Shown piece by piece: positions 23,491-32,181 of a stretch of DNA of 64,000 bases. The stretch comes from JBFFMO01 sp041390025. GTDB taxonomy: Bacteria; Myxococcota_A; Bradymonadia; Bradymonadales; Bradymonadaceae. The notes beneath the pieces are model-generated. The model was not told the origin of the DNA and ran no database searches. It saw only the letters and a list, made by a program, of their open reading frames with translations. Where the stretch lies: the NCBI GenBank assembly GCA_041390025.1, contig JAWKQR010000002.1, positions 1 to 64,000 on the forward strand, written 5' to 3'. Position numbers and translations under genes: made by a program. The first letter of the stretch is position 1; each line of letters starts with the position of its first letter.

Positions 23491-26214
23491 ATGACGAACT
23501 ACAAACAAAACGCGAAGACAACATTCAAGACGTCTTCGGGCGAGCACACCGCCTACAAGCTCGACACTCTGTCGGCGCTTGGAAACATCAATCGCCTGCC
23601 ATACTCGATCAAGGTGTTGTTGGAGGCCTGCCTGCGCAACCACGACGGCCACGTTGTGACCGACGAACACATCCAGAACTTGGCCGGCTACAAGGCCAAG
23701 GATGTCGGTGAGCACGAGATTCCGTTCACGCCGGGTCGTGTTGTCCGTCAGGACTTCACAGGGGTGCCCGCGGTGGTTGACTTGGCTGCGCTACGCAGCG
23801 CGATGTCGCGCATGGGTGGCGACGTGCAGAAGGTCAACCCACTGTCGCGCGTCGACCTCGTCATCGACCACTCGGTGCAGGTCGACTCCTATGGACAGAG
23901 CGGTTCGCTGCAGATCAACAAGGAATTCGAATTCGAGCGCAACCAGGAGCGTTACGAGTTCCTCAAGTGGGGCCAGAAGTCGTTTGACAACTTCTCGGTC
24001 GTGCCACCCGAGACCGGGATCGTTCATCAGGTCAACCTCGAGTACTTGGCATCGGTGGTGCTGCAGACCAAAGACGGTGTGGTCTACCCCGATTCGCTCG
24101 TTGGAACCGACTCGCATACGACGATGATCAACGGCCTTGGTGTGTTGGGCTGGGGTGTCGGCGGCATCGAGGCAGAGGCTGCGATGCTCGGACAACCAAG
24201 CTACATGCTCATTCCCGAGGTCGTAGGCTTCAAGCTCACAGGTAACCTGCCCGAAGGAGCGACCGCGACCGACCTCGTGCTGACCGTGACTCAGATGCTT
24301 CGTAAGCACGGCGTCGTTGGAAAGTTCGTCGAGTTCTTTGGACCAGGCCTTGGACACCTGACGTTGTCAGACCGGGCGACGATCGCCAACATGGCGCCCG
24401 AATACGGCGCGACCATGGGCTTCTTCCCTGTCGACGACAAAACGTTGACCTACCTTCGATTGTCGGGACGCGACGAGAAGCTCATCGAGCTCGTCGAAGC
24501 TTACACCAAGCTCAACGGCCTGTGGCGCGACGATTCCTACGAGATCGTTTACTCCAGCGAACTCTCGCTCGACCTTGGACAGGTTCAACCCTCGCTGGCC
24601 GGTCCCAAACGACCTCAAGACCGCATCGTGCTCAGCGAGATGAAGGGCCAGTACAACCTTGAGCTGACCAACACCTTCAAGCACGACAAGAAACGCTCGA
24701 AGACAACCACGTACAAGGGTCAGACGTTTGACCTGACGGACGGCGATGTTGTCATCGCCGCGATCACCTCGTGCACGAACACGTCAAATCCCGCGGTCAT
24801 GATTGGTGCTGGCTTGGTGGCAAAGAAAGCCAACGCTTTGGGTCTGAAGGCCAAACCTTGGGTTAAGACCTCGCTCGCCCCAGGATCGCGCGTCGTGACC
24901 GATTATCTGGACAAAGCCGGTCTGACCGAACACCTCGAGGCCATCGGGTTCTTCACGGTGGGTTATGGTTGCACGACGTGCATCGGCAACTCCGGCCCCC
25001 TTGATCCTGAGATCTCCAAACCGATCGAAGAAGAAGGTCTGGTCGCAGCGTCGGTGTTGTCGGGCAACCGTAACTTCGAAGGTCGCGTCAGCCCACACAC
25101 TCAAGTGAACTACCTTGCGTCGCCGCCCCTCGTGGTCGCCTACGCGCTCGCTGGGACCGTGGACCGAGACCTGCTGCACGAGCCCATCGGCCAAGACCAA
25201 AGCGGCAAGGACGTGTTCCTCAAGGACATCTGGCCGACCAACGCCGAGATCGAAGCCGAGATGGCGCGTTGTGTCACCCGTGAGCAGTTCATCGAACGCT
25301 ACGCACACGTGTTCGACGGACCCAAAGAGTGGCAATCGATCCCGGCCTCGGAATCGGCGATTTACGATTGGCCGCCGACCTCGACCTACATTCAGGAGCC
25401 GCCGTTCTTCCAGAACATGTCCAAGGACGCCAAACCCATCGCCGCCATCACCGGCGCCAATGTGCTGCTTAAGCTCGGCGATTCGGTCACTACCGACCAC
25501 ATCAGCCCTGCCGGCTCGATTCCCAAGGGCAGCCCGGCCGAAAAGTACCTTCTGGATCAAGGTGTTGAGCGTCGTATGTTCAACTCGTTCGGCTCACGCC
25601 GTGGCAACGACCGTGTCATGACGCGCGGAACATTTGCCAACATCCGCATCCGCAACCAGATTGCGCCGGGCACCGAGGGCGGATTCACGACCTACTTGGG
25701 CCCTGACGCGACACCCACGGGCGACTTCGCAGGCTTGACCTACGATTCAGACGTCGATCCGCGTAAGGGAGACGTCTGTTACGTCTACGACGCGTCGGTG
25801 AAGTACCAAAAGCACGGGGTGCCACTGGTCGTGCTCGCCGGCAAGGACTACGGGATGGGTTCATCACGTGACTGGGCTGCCAAGGGCACCTTCTTGCTCG
25901 GCGTCAAAGCCGTCATCGCGGAGAGCTATGAGCGTATTCACCGCTCAAACCTTATCGGGATGGGCGTGTTGCCCCTGCAGTTTGCGGACGGGAAAAACGC
26001 CGACGCGTACGGCCTGACCGGTCACGAGACCTTCGACATCACGGTCGACGACGGCTTGCAGCCGCTGCAGAACGTGCACGTCAAGGCGACCGCGCCCGAC
26101 GGCAAGGTCACCGAGTTTGACGTCGTGTGCCGCATCGACACCCCCGTCGAGGTGGATTACTACCGCAATGGCGGCATTCTGCACTACGTGCTTCGCCGCA
26201 TGGCTGCAGAGTAA
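23491..26214 (+). CDS. acnA: Aconitate hydratase A
   Basis: Isomerises citrate and isocitrate in the TCA cycle, with a [4Fe-4S] cluster. The 907-residue protein matches AcnA/IRP1 length. Landmarks are LGNINRLPYSIKVLLEACLR, VGTDSHTTMINGLGVLGWGV, the first cluster Cys in SCTNTSNP, the Cys pair in GYGCTTCIGNSGPL, and the swivel-domain RGTFANIRIRNQ and GMGSSRDWAAKG. The ATG at 23491 is preceded by AAAGGAGCGAAAC (AGGAG 7 bases before the ATG). A longer upstream frame exists only as run-in and is rejected. It ends in a clear terminator. Confidence 0.96.
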   Translation: MTNYKQNAKTTFKTSSGEHTAYKLDTLSALGNINRLPYSIKVLLEACLRNHDGHVVTDEHIQNLAGYKAKDVGEHEIPFTPGRVVRQDFTGVPAVVDLAALRSAMSRMGGDVQKVNPLSRVDLVIDHSVQVDSYGQSGSLQINKEFEFERNQERYEFLKWGQKSFDNFSVVPPETGIVHQVNLEYLASVVLQTKDGVVYPDSLVGTDSHTTMINGLGVLGWGVGGIEAEAAMLGQPSYMLIPEVVGFKLTGNLPEGATATDLVLTVTQMLRKHGVVGKFVEFFGPGLGHLTLSDRATIANMAPEYGATMGFFPVDDKTLTYLRLSGRDEKLIELVEAYTKLNGLWRDDSYEIVYSSELSLDLGQVQPSLAGPKRPQDRIVLSEMKGQYNLELTNTFKHDKKRSKTTTYKGQTFDLTDGDVVIAAITSCTNTSNPAVMIGAGLVAKKANALGLKAKPWVKTSLAPGSRVVTDYLDKAGLTEHLEAIGFFTVGYGCTTCIGNSGPLDPEISKPIEEEGLVAASVLSGNRNFEGRVSPHTQVNYLASPPLVVAYALAGTVDRDLLHEPIGQDQSGKDVFLKDIWPTNAEIEAEMARCVTREQFIERYAHVFDGPKEWQSIPASESAIYDWPPTSTYIQEPPFFQNMSKDAKPIAAITGANVLLKLGDSVTTDHISPAGSIPKGSPAEKYLLDQGVERRMFNSFGSRRGNDRVMTRGTFANIRIRNQIAPGTEGGFTTYLGPDATPTGDFAGLTYDSDVDPRKGDVCYVYDASVKYQKHGVPLVVLAGKDYGMGSSRDWAAKGTFLLGVKAVIAESYERIHRSNLIGMGVLPLQFADGKNADAYGLTGHETFDITVDDGLQPLQNVHVKATAPDGKVTEFDVVCRIDTPVEVDYYRNGGILHYVLRRMAAE

Positions 26215-26298
26215 TCGCGACAGCAGCTTGGAAGCTGCGACTTGGGTCGGCAACCTCGGGTTGCCGAATGGGCGAAGCCCACATCCGCCCCAACGACA

Positions 26299-26327
26299 AA
26301 AGGCCCCGAATCTCGGGGCCTTTTCTT
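26299..26327. terminator. Rho-independent terminator, bidirectional
   Basis: AAAGGCCCCGA, loop of 3, TCGGGGCCTTTT. The stem is 9 bp plus flanking A/T pairs. It lies between acnA and the convergent lipoprotein gene and can serve both strands. Confidence 0.88.
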
Positions 26328-26346
26328 TTGCGTCTTCTTGAGTGGA

Positions 26347-26979
26347 TTAGGGCGAGACTTCGAGCGGTGGGTCGAGCACAAAAATGGCGTTGAGGCAGTC
26401 GGCCGTTTCAAAACACAGACCTTCGGCCGATAGCTCGGAGCATGTGTTTGTGCGCGTGAAGCTGGTGTCGGTGGCCGTGCGGGCAAGCTGGTAACACCGG
26501 TTTAACACGCCCGTGGTGTCGTTGGCGTTGCAGGCTTGCATGACAGCCAAGAACTCGTCGCAAACCGCCTGCCGTTCGGCCGGTAGGGTCAACGTGCTGT
26601 AACAGATTTGCGGGCCATCCCCGGACGCGATGGCGTCGCACGACAGGTCGTTGACGATGCAGCTTCCAAAGGCGTTGACGGCGTTGTCGCTCCAAGGGCA
26701 CGGCAGGTCGCTCGAGCAATCACCCGTGATGGTGGCCTGGCAATCGGCGAGGCAGTTCTCGTCGATCTGACCGCAAGATTCGATGCGTTGGCACATGGCG
26801 TTGCAGTCGGTGCCGACGATGGTCTGAAGGCGGCAATAACCCCGATCACAGATGTAACCTTGGCGACAGTCCGCATCCGACGCCTCGCAGAACTCGCCCT
26901 GAACGCCTTGTTTGACCTCGTCGCCTGCGCGGCAGCCGATGACCGAGGTCAACAGCATCAATCCAATCAGCTTTTTCAT
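26347..26979 (-). CDS. Cys-rich lipoprotein, paralogue A
   Basis: A 210-residue lipoprotein (MKKLIGLMLLTSVIGCRAGD, lipobox SVIGC). It has a small Cys motif (EFCEASDADCRQGYICDRGY) followed by a domain of about 130 residues with regularly spaced Cys (CNAMCQRIESCGQIDENCLA and later ICYSTL, ERQAVCDEFLAVMQAC). The layout and many residues match the upstream neighbour, so the two are tandem duplicates. No known family is recognised. Such Cys-rich small lipoproteins are common in myxobacteria. Its ATG overlaps the stop of paralogue B (ATGA). Confidence 0.8.
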   Translation of the reverse strand: MKKLIGLMLLTSVIGCRAGDEVKQGVQGEFCEASDADCRQGYICDRGYCRLQTIVGTDCNAMCQRIESCGQIDENCLADCQATITGDCSSDLPCPWSDNAVNAFGSCIVNDLSCDAIASGDGPQICYSTLTLPAERQAVCDEFLAVMQACNANDTTGVLNRCYQLARTATDTSFTRTNTCSELSAEGLCFETADCLNAIFVLDPPLEVSP

Positions 26980-27620
26980 CGACGGACCTCCGGTTGAGGT
27001 TGGTCGAGGGTGACGTCGTCCAACACGAGGGCTGGATCGAGCTCAAGGACCGTGTTCAAACACGTCGCAATGCCCGAGCAAATGCCAACCGCGACAGCGT
27101 TGACGCAGGTCTGAGTTTGACTCCAGGTCTCTTCGTCGCTGACACGGGCAAAACCGGCACACGCTGTTGCGAGGTCCGACGAGCTGCCGCCACAGTTCGT
27201 GACCGTTTGCGCAAACTGGTCGCAGACGTCTTGGCGCTCAGCGGCGATCGGAATGCGCGAGTAGCATTCCTGCGGTGCGAACGTCGTTGTGATCTCGTCG
27301 CAGGTGAGCTCGGTGGCTCCGCAGCGCGTAAACGCATCCTGCGCGTCAAATCCCCAATCGCGGATGGTGACGCGGCAGTCTGCAACGCAGGAATCTTCGC
27401 CGGCGCCACACTCGGTCAGCCGCGCGCAAAAATCACCACACGAGTATTCGGTCTGGCCGACCGAGTCCGTGCACACGCCGTCGAGGCAGCTTAATCCCGC
27501 GCGGCAGTCGTTTTCGGCACCGTTGCAAAACTCATCGACCTCACCACGCCGTGTTTCGTCGGCAGAGCGACAAGCCGTGAGTTGGAGGGCGAGAATGGAA
27601 AACACGATCCAAGATTTCAT
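26976..27620 (-). CDS. Cys-rich lipoprotein, paralogue B
   Basis: A 214-residue lipoprotein, first gene of the pair. The start MKSWIVFSILALQLTACRSA has lipobox QLTAC; an upstream in-frame start is ignored because it would precede the signal with a second hydrophobic stretch. The organisation parallels paralogue A: EFCNGAENDCRAGLSCLDG, CGDFCARLTECGAGEDSCVA, QECYSRIPIAAERQDVCDQF and a C-terminal ATCLNTVLELDPALVL. Each motif has a direct counterpart in A. The function is unknown. It is divergent from the Asp-rich lipoprotein gene, with about 155 bases between. Confidence 0.8.
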   Translation of the reverse strand: MKSWIVFSILALQLTACRSADETRRGEVDEFCNGAENDCRAGLSCLDGVCTDSVGQTEYSCGDFCARLTECGAGEDSCVADCRVTIRDWGFDAQDAFTRCGATELTCDEITTTFAPQECYSRIPIAAERQDVCDQFAQTVTNCGGSSSDLATACAGFARVSDEETWSQTQTCVNAVAVGICSGIATCLNTVLELDPALVLDDVTLDQPQPEVRR

Positions 27621-27775
27621 TGAATTTCCCAGTTGGTTCAACACGCCGACAGCTACCACAAGCGCGATCATAACGCCACAAAGCACCGCTGCGCAGTTGG
27701 ACCCTGCCATTGCATCGCGTCGCGATTTGTCCTACAAATCAAGGCAACACTTTTCCGGTATCAAACGAAGGCGTG

Positions 27776-28444
27776 ATGCGTCACCTCATCTTCATTCTCC
27801 TCTTCGCGAGTGGATGCGTATTCACTGAATCGCGCGAGATCCCCGGTGCTTTGGGGTTCGTGCCTACAGTTGACGGGGGAGCAGACGCGTCCGGAGAAGA
27901 TGCGGGTTTGGACGCGATGGCGACCGAGGATGCCACGATCGCGCCCGACGCGGACCGACCGGATATGACCGATCCGCCCGATATGACGGATCCCCCGGAC
28001 ATGGATCGCCCCGACATGCCGATGACGTGTGGAGGGCCGCGGAACGACGTGCCGCAGGGCGGTGACAAGTGCCTTGACAATATCGACGAGCCCGCAACGC
28101 CGTGCAATGTCGTCACGCAGGCGGGCTGCATGGTCAACGAGCGCTGCGAAATCCGTGTTAACCGTCAGCAGACTGCGGTCGTCGCCTGTTTCTCGTTGCC
28201 GATGTGTTCATTTACACAGGTGGGACAGAAGTGCGCAGACATCAGCGGTCAGGCATTCCCCCCCTGTGAGCCTGGTTTTTTCTGTCCGCCGTTCAGGAAT
28301 CAGGCCACCGAGTCGTTCTGCAAAGCCTATTGTGTGCTTGCAACCGGGGAGGGCTGTTCCAATGGTGAGTCGTGTGCTGCCAGCCCGGGCGCAGCCGCGT
28401 TTGGGTACGGCGAGTGTGTTCCGGCGTGTCCAATGCCGATTTGA
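27776..28444 (+). CDS. Lipoprotein with Asp/Pro/Met repeat linker and Cys-rich domain
   Basis: A 222-residue protein beginning MRHLIFILLFASGCVFTES (lipobox FASGC). Residues about 30-85 are a very acidic linker that includes a repeated D-P-P-D-M / R-P-D-M pattern (27953-28022). The remaining 130 residues hold about 14 Cys (CLDN, CNVV, GCMVNERCEIR, CEPGFFCPPF, CKAYCVLATGEGCSNGESC). The linker probably spaces the Cys-rich head from the membrane. Start choice: ATG 27776 (GTG 27773 also possible) after GAAGG. The giant FG-GAP gene follows after 42 bases in the same direction. Confidence 0.75.
   Translation: MRHLIFILLFASGCVFTESREIPGALGFVPTVDGGADASGEDAGLDAMATEDATIAPDADRPDMTDPPDMTDPPDMDRPDMPMTCGGPRNDVPQGGDKCLDNIDEPATPCNVVTQAGCMVNERCEIRVNRQQTAVVACFSLPMCSFTQVGQKCADISGQAFPPCEPGFFCPPFRNQATESFCKAYCVLATGEGCSNGESCAASPGAAAFGYGECVPACPMPI
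27953..28022 (+). repeat. In-gene tandem repeat coding D/P/M linker
   Basis: Short imperfect repeats of about 15 bases (variants of gatccgcccgatatg) encode RPDM, DPPDM, DPPDM, RPDM within the lipoprotein linker. Such repeats can change copy number by slippage. Confidence 0.6.
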
Positions 28445-28486
28445 TGTGTTGTTGCGACCGCAGTTTGGTTGCTTAAGGGAGAGTAT

Positions 28487-31400
28487 ATGAAACTGCGTTC
28501 GAGTGTTTTAGGTGCACTTTTTGTGCTTTCCGTGATTGTCGGATGGGCTGCGGAGGCCGTTGCGGCCAGCACGACACCGCCGCCTTCTTGGCTGGCCACG
28601 GAGTCGGTCCAGTTTATGGCTGTCGGGGACCTCGATGGCGACAATGACGACGATATCGTGGTCGTCACAAACAGCTATCAGTCCCTTCGAACCTACACCC
28701 AGACCGCGCCAGGAATGTTTTCCGCATCGACACTCTTTGGTCCCGCGGGTCGGTTTCATCGCTGTTTGGACGTTCAGGATACCGATGGGGACGGGAAAGC
28801 CGAGATCCTGACCGTGACCAATACCGGGTCGGGGGATTCGCGCATCGACGTCGATTATGGCGATGGCATCACCTACTACACAAAGCCAATTCCCGGCTCG
28901 GGCTCATCGATCGCGAACTGCCGATTTCAGCATGTCCTCAACGCCACAAACTGGGACGTCATGGTGGCACATGCCGGCTCGCCGGGTTTTTCGGTGCACA
29001 TCTACGATGGGATCGAATGGTCAGAAGACACCACGATCGATCTGCCGTTTGCGGGAGCCTATGGACTTGCGGCGGGGAACTTCGATGGAACTGGGGATCG
29101 CGAGATCGCAGTATCCAAGCGGGTCGGCTGGGGTATGCAGATTCAGTTCTACCGATTCAACTCGGGGACCTATGCTTTGACTTCAACGTCGTCATTCGAT
29201 CCTTCATCGACGCCGTCGACGTCAGCCGCGGGTTGGCTAGAGACGTTTAACGATGGGGTCGACCCCGGGGACGACCTGATCGTCTTTGGCGAGATGGAGT
29301 CTGAAGGCGGAGCGATGGTCAGTCACGGCGTAAGCCGTATGACGTGGGTGCCCATGGGTTGGACTTCCGCCGAAATGGGGGCAGTGGGCGATTTTAGACA
29401 AAACCCTGGGATCGAAATCATGGTGGGCGGGCAGAACGACACCGGGTTGCAGATTCTCAACTACAAGGCAGGTGTTTTCTCACTGATCGAAGGGGGGGAT
29501 TTTGACGATGGGACCTACACAGACACCGCGGTGATCGACCTCGATGGTGATGGCCGTTTGGATGCTATGGTCACACGTGGTGGGGGGCCTGAGTTCTTTG
29601 AGTTGCCCGGTTGTACGGGCGTGGTTGAGTGTCCCCCTGCCGCGACGGCATGTTCGGCCGGGCTTTGTGTGGTTCCGGCTCCGGTCTCAGCGATAACACC
29701 CATGGCGTTGAGCTCCGTCCTTCCTGATTTGCCGACGGATTACAAACTCGGAGACTTCGACCGCGATGGCGTGATGGACGTGGCGTATTCCATCAACTCG
29801 GCAACAGCTTCCGCGATGTATGTGATGAAGGGCGGATTCAACGCAACGTCGGGTGACTTTAGTCTGAGTCCGTTCTACGCGAGCACTGCGGCCACGAGGG
29901 GAGCAGACCTCGACGTCGGTGACTGCGATGGGGACGGTGATTTGGACATCGTGGTCGTCGGCCAGAGCGGCTCAGGCAATGCGCTGCGCGTGTTCGTTAA
30001 TGGAAGTGGTGGATTTACCGAAACGGTGACCACGTCACCCGGACCGGGCGTCGCCACATCGGTTGCGTTGGGCGACGTCGACGGGGACGGCGTGCTCGAC
30101 GTCGCTGCCACGCGCAACGCATCAGGCGTGTCGTTGTTCAAAGGCAACGGTGACTGCACGTTTGAGACACCCGCACGTTGGGTCAGTCCAGGGATGTTCT
30201 CGGGGGCGAGTTTGACGTTCTACAACGGCGGTGGCGGGGATGTGGAATTGGCGGTCGCGCACGACAACGGGGTGACCGTGATGCGCGATTTCTCACCGGG
30301 ATTGTGGAAGTATCGCGATGTCGCCGCAGTCCCAGCTCTAACGGGAAACAACATCGATAAGGCAGTGTTCGGAAACTGGAATTTAGCTCCGGCTGACCGG
30401 ATGCTGACCTCCAATGATACGTTCCTGATGGCGCCGGGGGCGTTCCCCAACTACGCCGCCGAGGCCAAAGCCTTCCCAAGCACATCGGATGTCACATGGT
30501 GCGACGTGGACACAGACGGCATGGTGGATAACGTCATCATCGACATCGCGGGCACATCCTTGGAATTCTGGACCGCCTCGGACACTACCGGGCCGACTGA
30601 CGCGTTTGGGCCCCCGGCCGGCTACAACATGGTTCGTGTGGAGTGCGGCGGCTTTACCCGAAGTGGACCGACGCAGCTCTTGATGGTGTTGAAGGACATG
30701 GGTGGGCAGTACAGATTTGGGATGGTCTCACCTCAAGATTCCGCGCTGATGCAGCGAAAGAACGTCGGCTTTGGATTCGCGATGACCGATCTTCGCGGCG
30801 CCGATGTCAATGCGGACGGTTACGAAGACCTGATGGCGTTTGGCAACGGCGTCGCGCGATACTATCGCAACGCGGCCTCTGGTCCGCTGACGAACGTCGG
30901 GATGTCAAACGGCTTGACGAAGTACACCAGCGTCCCGATGGGCGACTTCGACGGCGACGGTGATATCGACGGGTTTGTGCTAAGCGAGGGCAACGAGCCT
31001 CCCACGCTGAAGCGATTCAATGGCACAACATTTACCGAGACCACCGTGGGCGCTGCCGCCGGGCAATTACTGGCCGGAGTCGGTGTTGACCTGAACGGCG
31101 ACGGCTGGCTCGACATAGCTGGTTGTCGTGGCAACGCGCCTTCCGGATTTAGCTATCTGCTCGCCGACGGCACGGATGGTGACTTGTCGGCAAATTCGTA
31201 CGTAAACGTATCGGGAATCTCGTGTGCCGATATTGAGGCGGCCGATTTTGACAGCGACGGCGACCTAGACCTCGTCACGGCAGGCCCCGACCTCATCGTC
31301 TACGAAAACAAACTGGATGTGAGTGGTGGATTTGTCGCGCACACGGCGACCACGAGCGCGTACGATAGGGTCGCGATCATTGCGCTAAACACGGACAAGT

Positions 31401-32161
31401 TGCCGGATTTGGTGGTCGGTGGGTCGGGGGGGATCAGTCTCTACCGCACCGTCAACACGACCTTCAATTTTGCCCAACAAACATGGACCACGTCCGCGTC
31501 GACCAACATCAACGACATCGAGGTCGGCGACATCAACGGAGACAAGCTCGACGATTTTGTGGTGGCGTCAGGGACCGCCGGCGAGTCCATCGTTTACACA
31601 CGTGATCGTGGCTCAGCACTTTCGTTTTCGGAGGCGGGACATGTGACCGTGGCGGCAGGTGCGCTGGCCGCTGTGGCGTTGCTTGACTTGGACCGTGACG
31701 GCGATTTGGACATCGCCACAGGTGGAAGGGACGCGAGCGCTGGCCTCGATGTGTGGCGCAACACGGCGAACAGCAACATCAATGTTTGGTCAGGAGATCA
31801 GCCGTCGCAGTTTCCGAACACATCGACATTTGCCGTCCTCGGCCGTCCGGGCTTGCCCAGTAACCGGACGGATGGTGGCGGGGGCAGCGTGATTGTGTTG
31901 GATCCCTTCGATGCCATCCAAGTCCCGATCACGCTGTATGACCGAGACGGCGACGATGCGTGGGTACAAATGTTCTGGCGCGTCAAGGGCGGCGGTTGGA
32001 CAAATGCATTGGGATGGACGCGGCTGTCAGCATCCTTATCCGGAAGCGACCACGTCCTCAAATGGACGGTGCCGCCGGCAGCGCTTGCGCAGCACGTCGA
32101 GGTGATGGTCGAGGTCTCTCAGGCTCCAACGCGCATTGGGTACCCCATCCACAGCGCCTGA
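28487..32161 (+). CDS. Secreted FG-GAP/VCBS-repeat protein, N-terminal part of a frameshifted giant gene
   Basis: A 1224-residue frame with signal peptide MKLRSSVLGALFVLSVIVGW. It contains at least nine FG-GAP/VCBS calcium-binding repeats, for example VGDLDGDNDDDIVVV, GDCDGDGDLDIVVVG, GDVDGDGVLDVAAT, GDFDGDGDIDGFVL, ADFDSDGDLDLVTA and LDLDRDGDLDIATG. These would fold as beta-propeller blades. The frame stops at TGA 32159, but the adjoining frame continues with a coherent Cys-rich protein and no start signals. One missing base near 32155-32160 would fuse the two into one protein of about 2970 residues. Probably a surface adhesin-like protein; the ligand is unknown. Confidence 0.85.
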   Translation: MKLRSSVLGALFVLSVIVGWAAEAVAASTTPPPSWLATESVQFMAVGDLDGDNDDDIVVVTNSYQSLRTYTQTAPGMFSASTLFGPAGRFHRCLDVQDTDGDGKAEILTVTNTGSGDSRIDVDYGDGITYYTKPIPGSGSSIANCRFQHVLNATNWDVMVAHAGSPGFSVHIYDGIEWSEDTTIDLPFAGAYGLAAGNFDGTGDREIAVSKRVGWGMQIQFYRFNSGTYALTSTSSFDPSSTPSTSAAGWLETFNDGVDPGDDLIVFGEMESEGGAMVSHGVSRMTWVPMGWTSAEMGAVGDFRQNPGIEIMVGGQNDTGLQILNYKAGVFSLIEGGDFDDGTYTDTAVIDLDGDGRLDAMVTRGGGPEFFELPGCTGVVECPPAATACSAGLCVVPAPVSAITPMALSSVLPDLPTDYKLGDFDRDGVMDVAYSINSATASAMYVMKGGFNATSGDFSLSPFYASTAATRGADLDVGDCDGDGDLDIVVVGQSGSGNALRVFVNGSGGFTETVTTSPGPGVATSVALGDVDGDGVLDVAATRNASGVSLFKGNGDCTFETPARWVSPGMFSGASLTFYNGGGGDVELAVAHDNGVTVMRDFSPGLWKYRDVAAVPALTGNNIDKAVFGNWNLAPADRMLTSNDTFLMAPGAFPNYAAEAKAFPSTSDVTWCDVDTDGMVDNVIIDIAGTSLEFWTASDTTGPTDAFGPPAGYNMVRVECGGFTRSGPTQLLMVLKDMGGQYRFGMVSPQDSALMQRKNVGFGFAMTDLRGADVNADGYEDLMAFGNGVARYYRNAASGPLTNVGMSNGLTKYTSVPMGDFDGDGDIDGFVLSEGNEPPTLKRFNGTTFTETTVGAAAGQLLAGVGVDLNGDGWLDIAGCRGNAPSGFSYLLADGTDGDLSANSYVNVSGISCADIEAADFDSDGDLDLVTAGPDLIVYENKLDVSGGFVAHTATTSAYDRVAIIALNTDKLPDLVVGGSGGISLYRTVNTTFNFAQQTWTTSASTNINDIEVGDINGDKLDDFVVASGTAGESIVYTRDRGSALSFSEAGHVTVAAGALAAVALLDLDRDGDLDIATGGRDASAGLDVWRNTANSNINVWSGDQPSQFPNTSTFAVLGRPGLPSNRTDGGGGSVIVLDPFDAIQVPITLYDRDGDDAWVQMFWRVKGGGWTNALGWTRLSASLSGSDHVLKWTVPPAALAQHVEVMVEVSQAPTRIGYPIHSA

Positions 32162-32181
32162 CCCGCACGGTGTCGAGCCCC

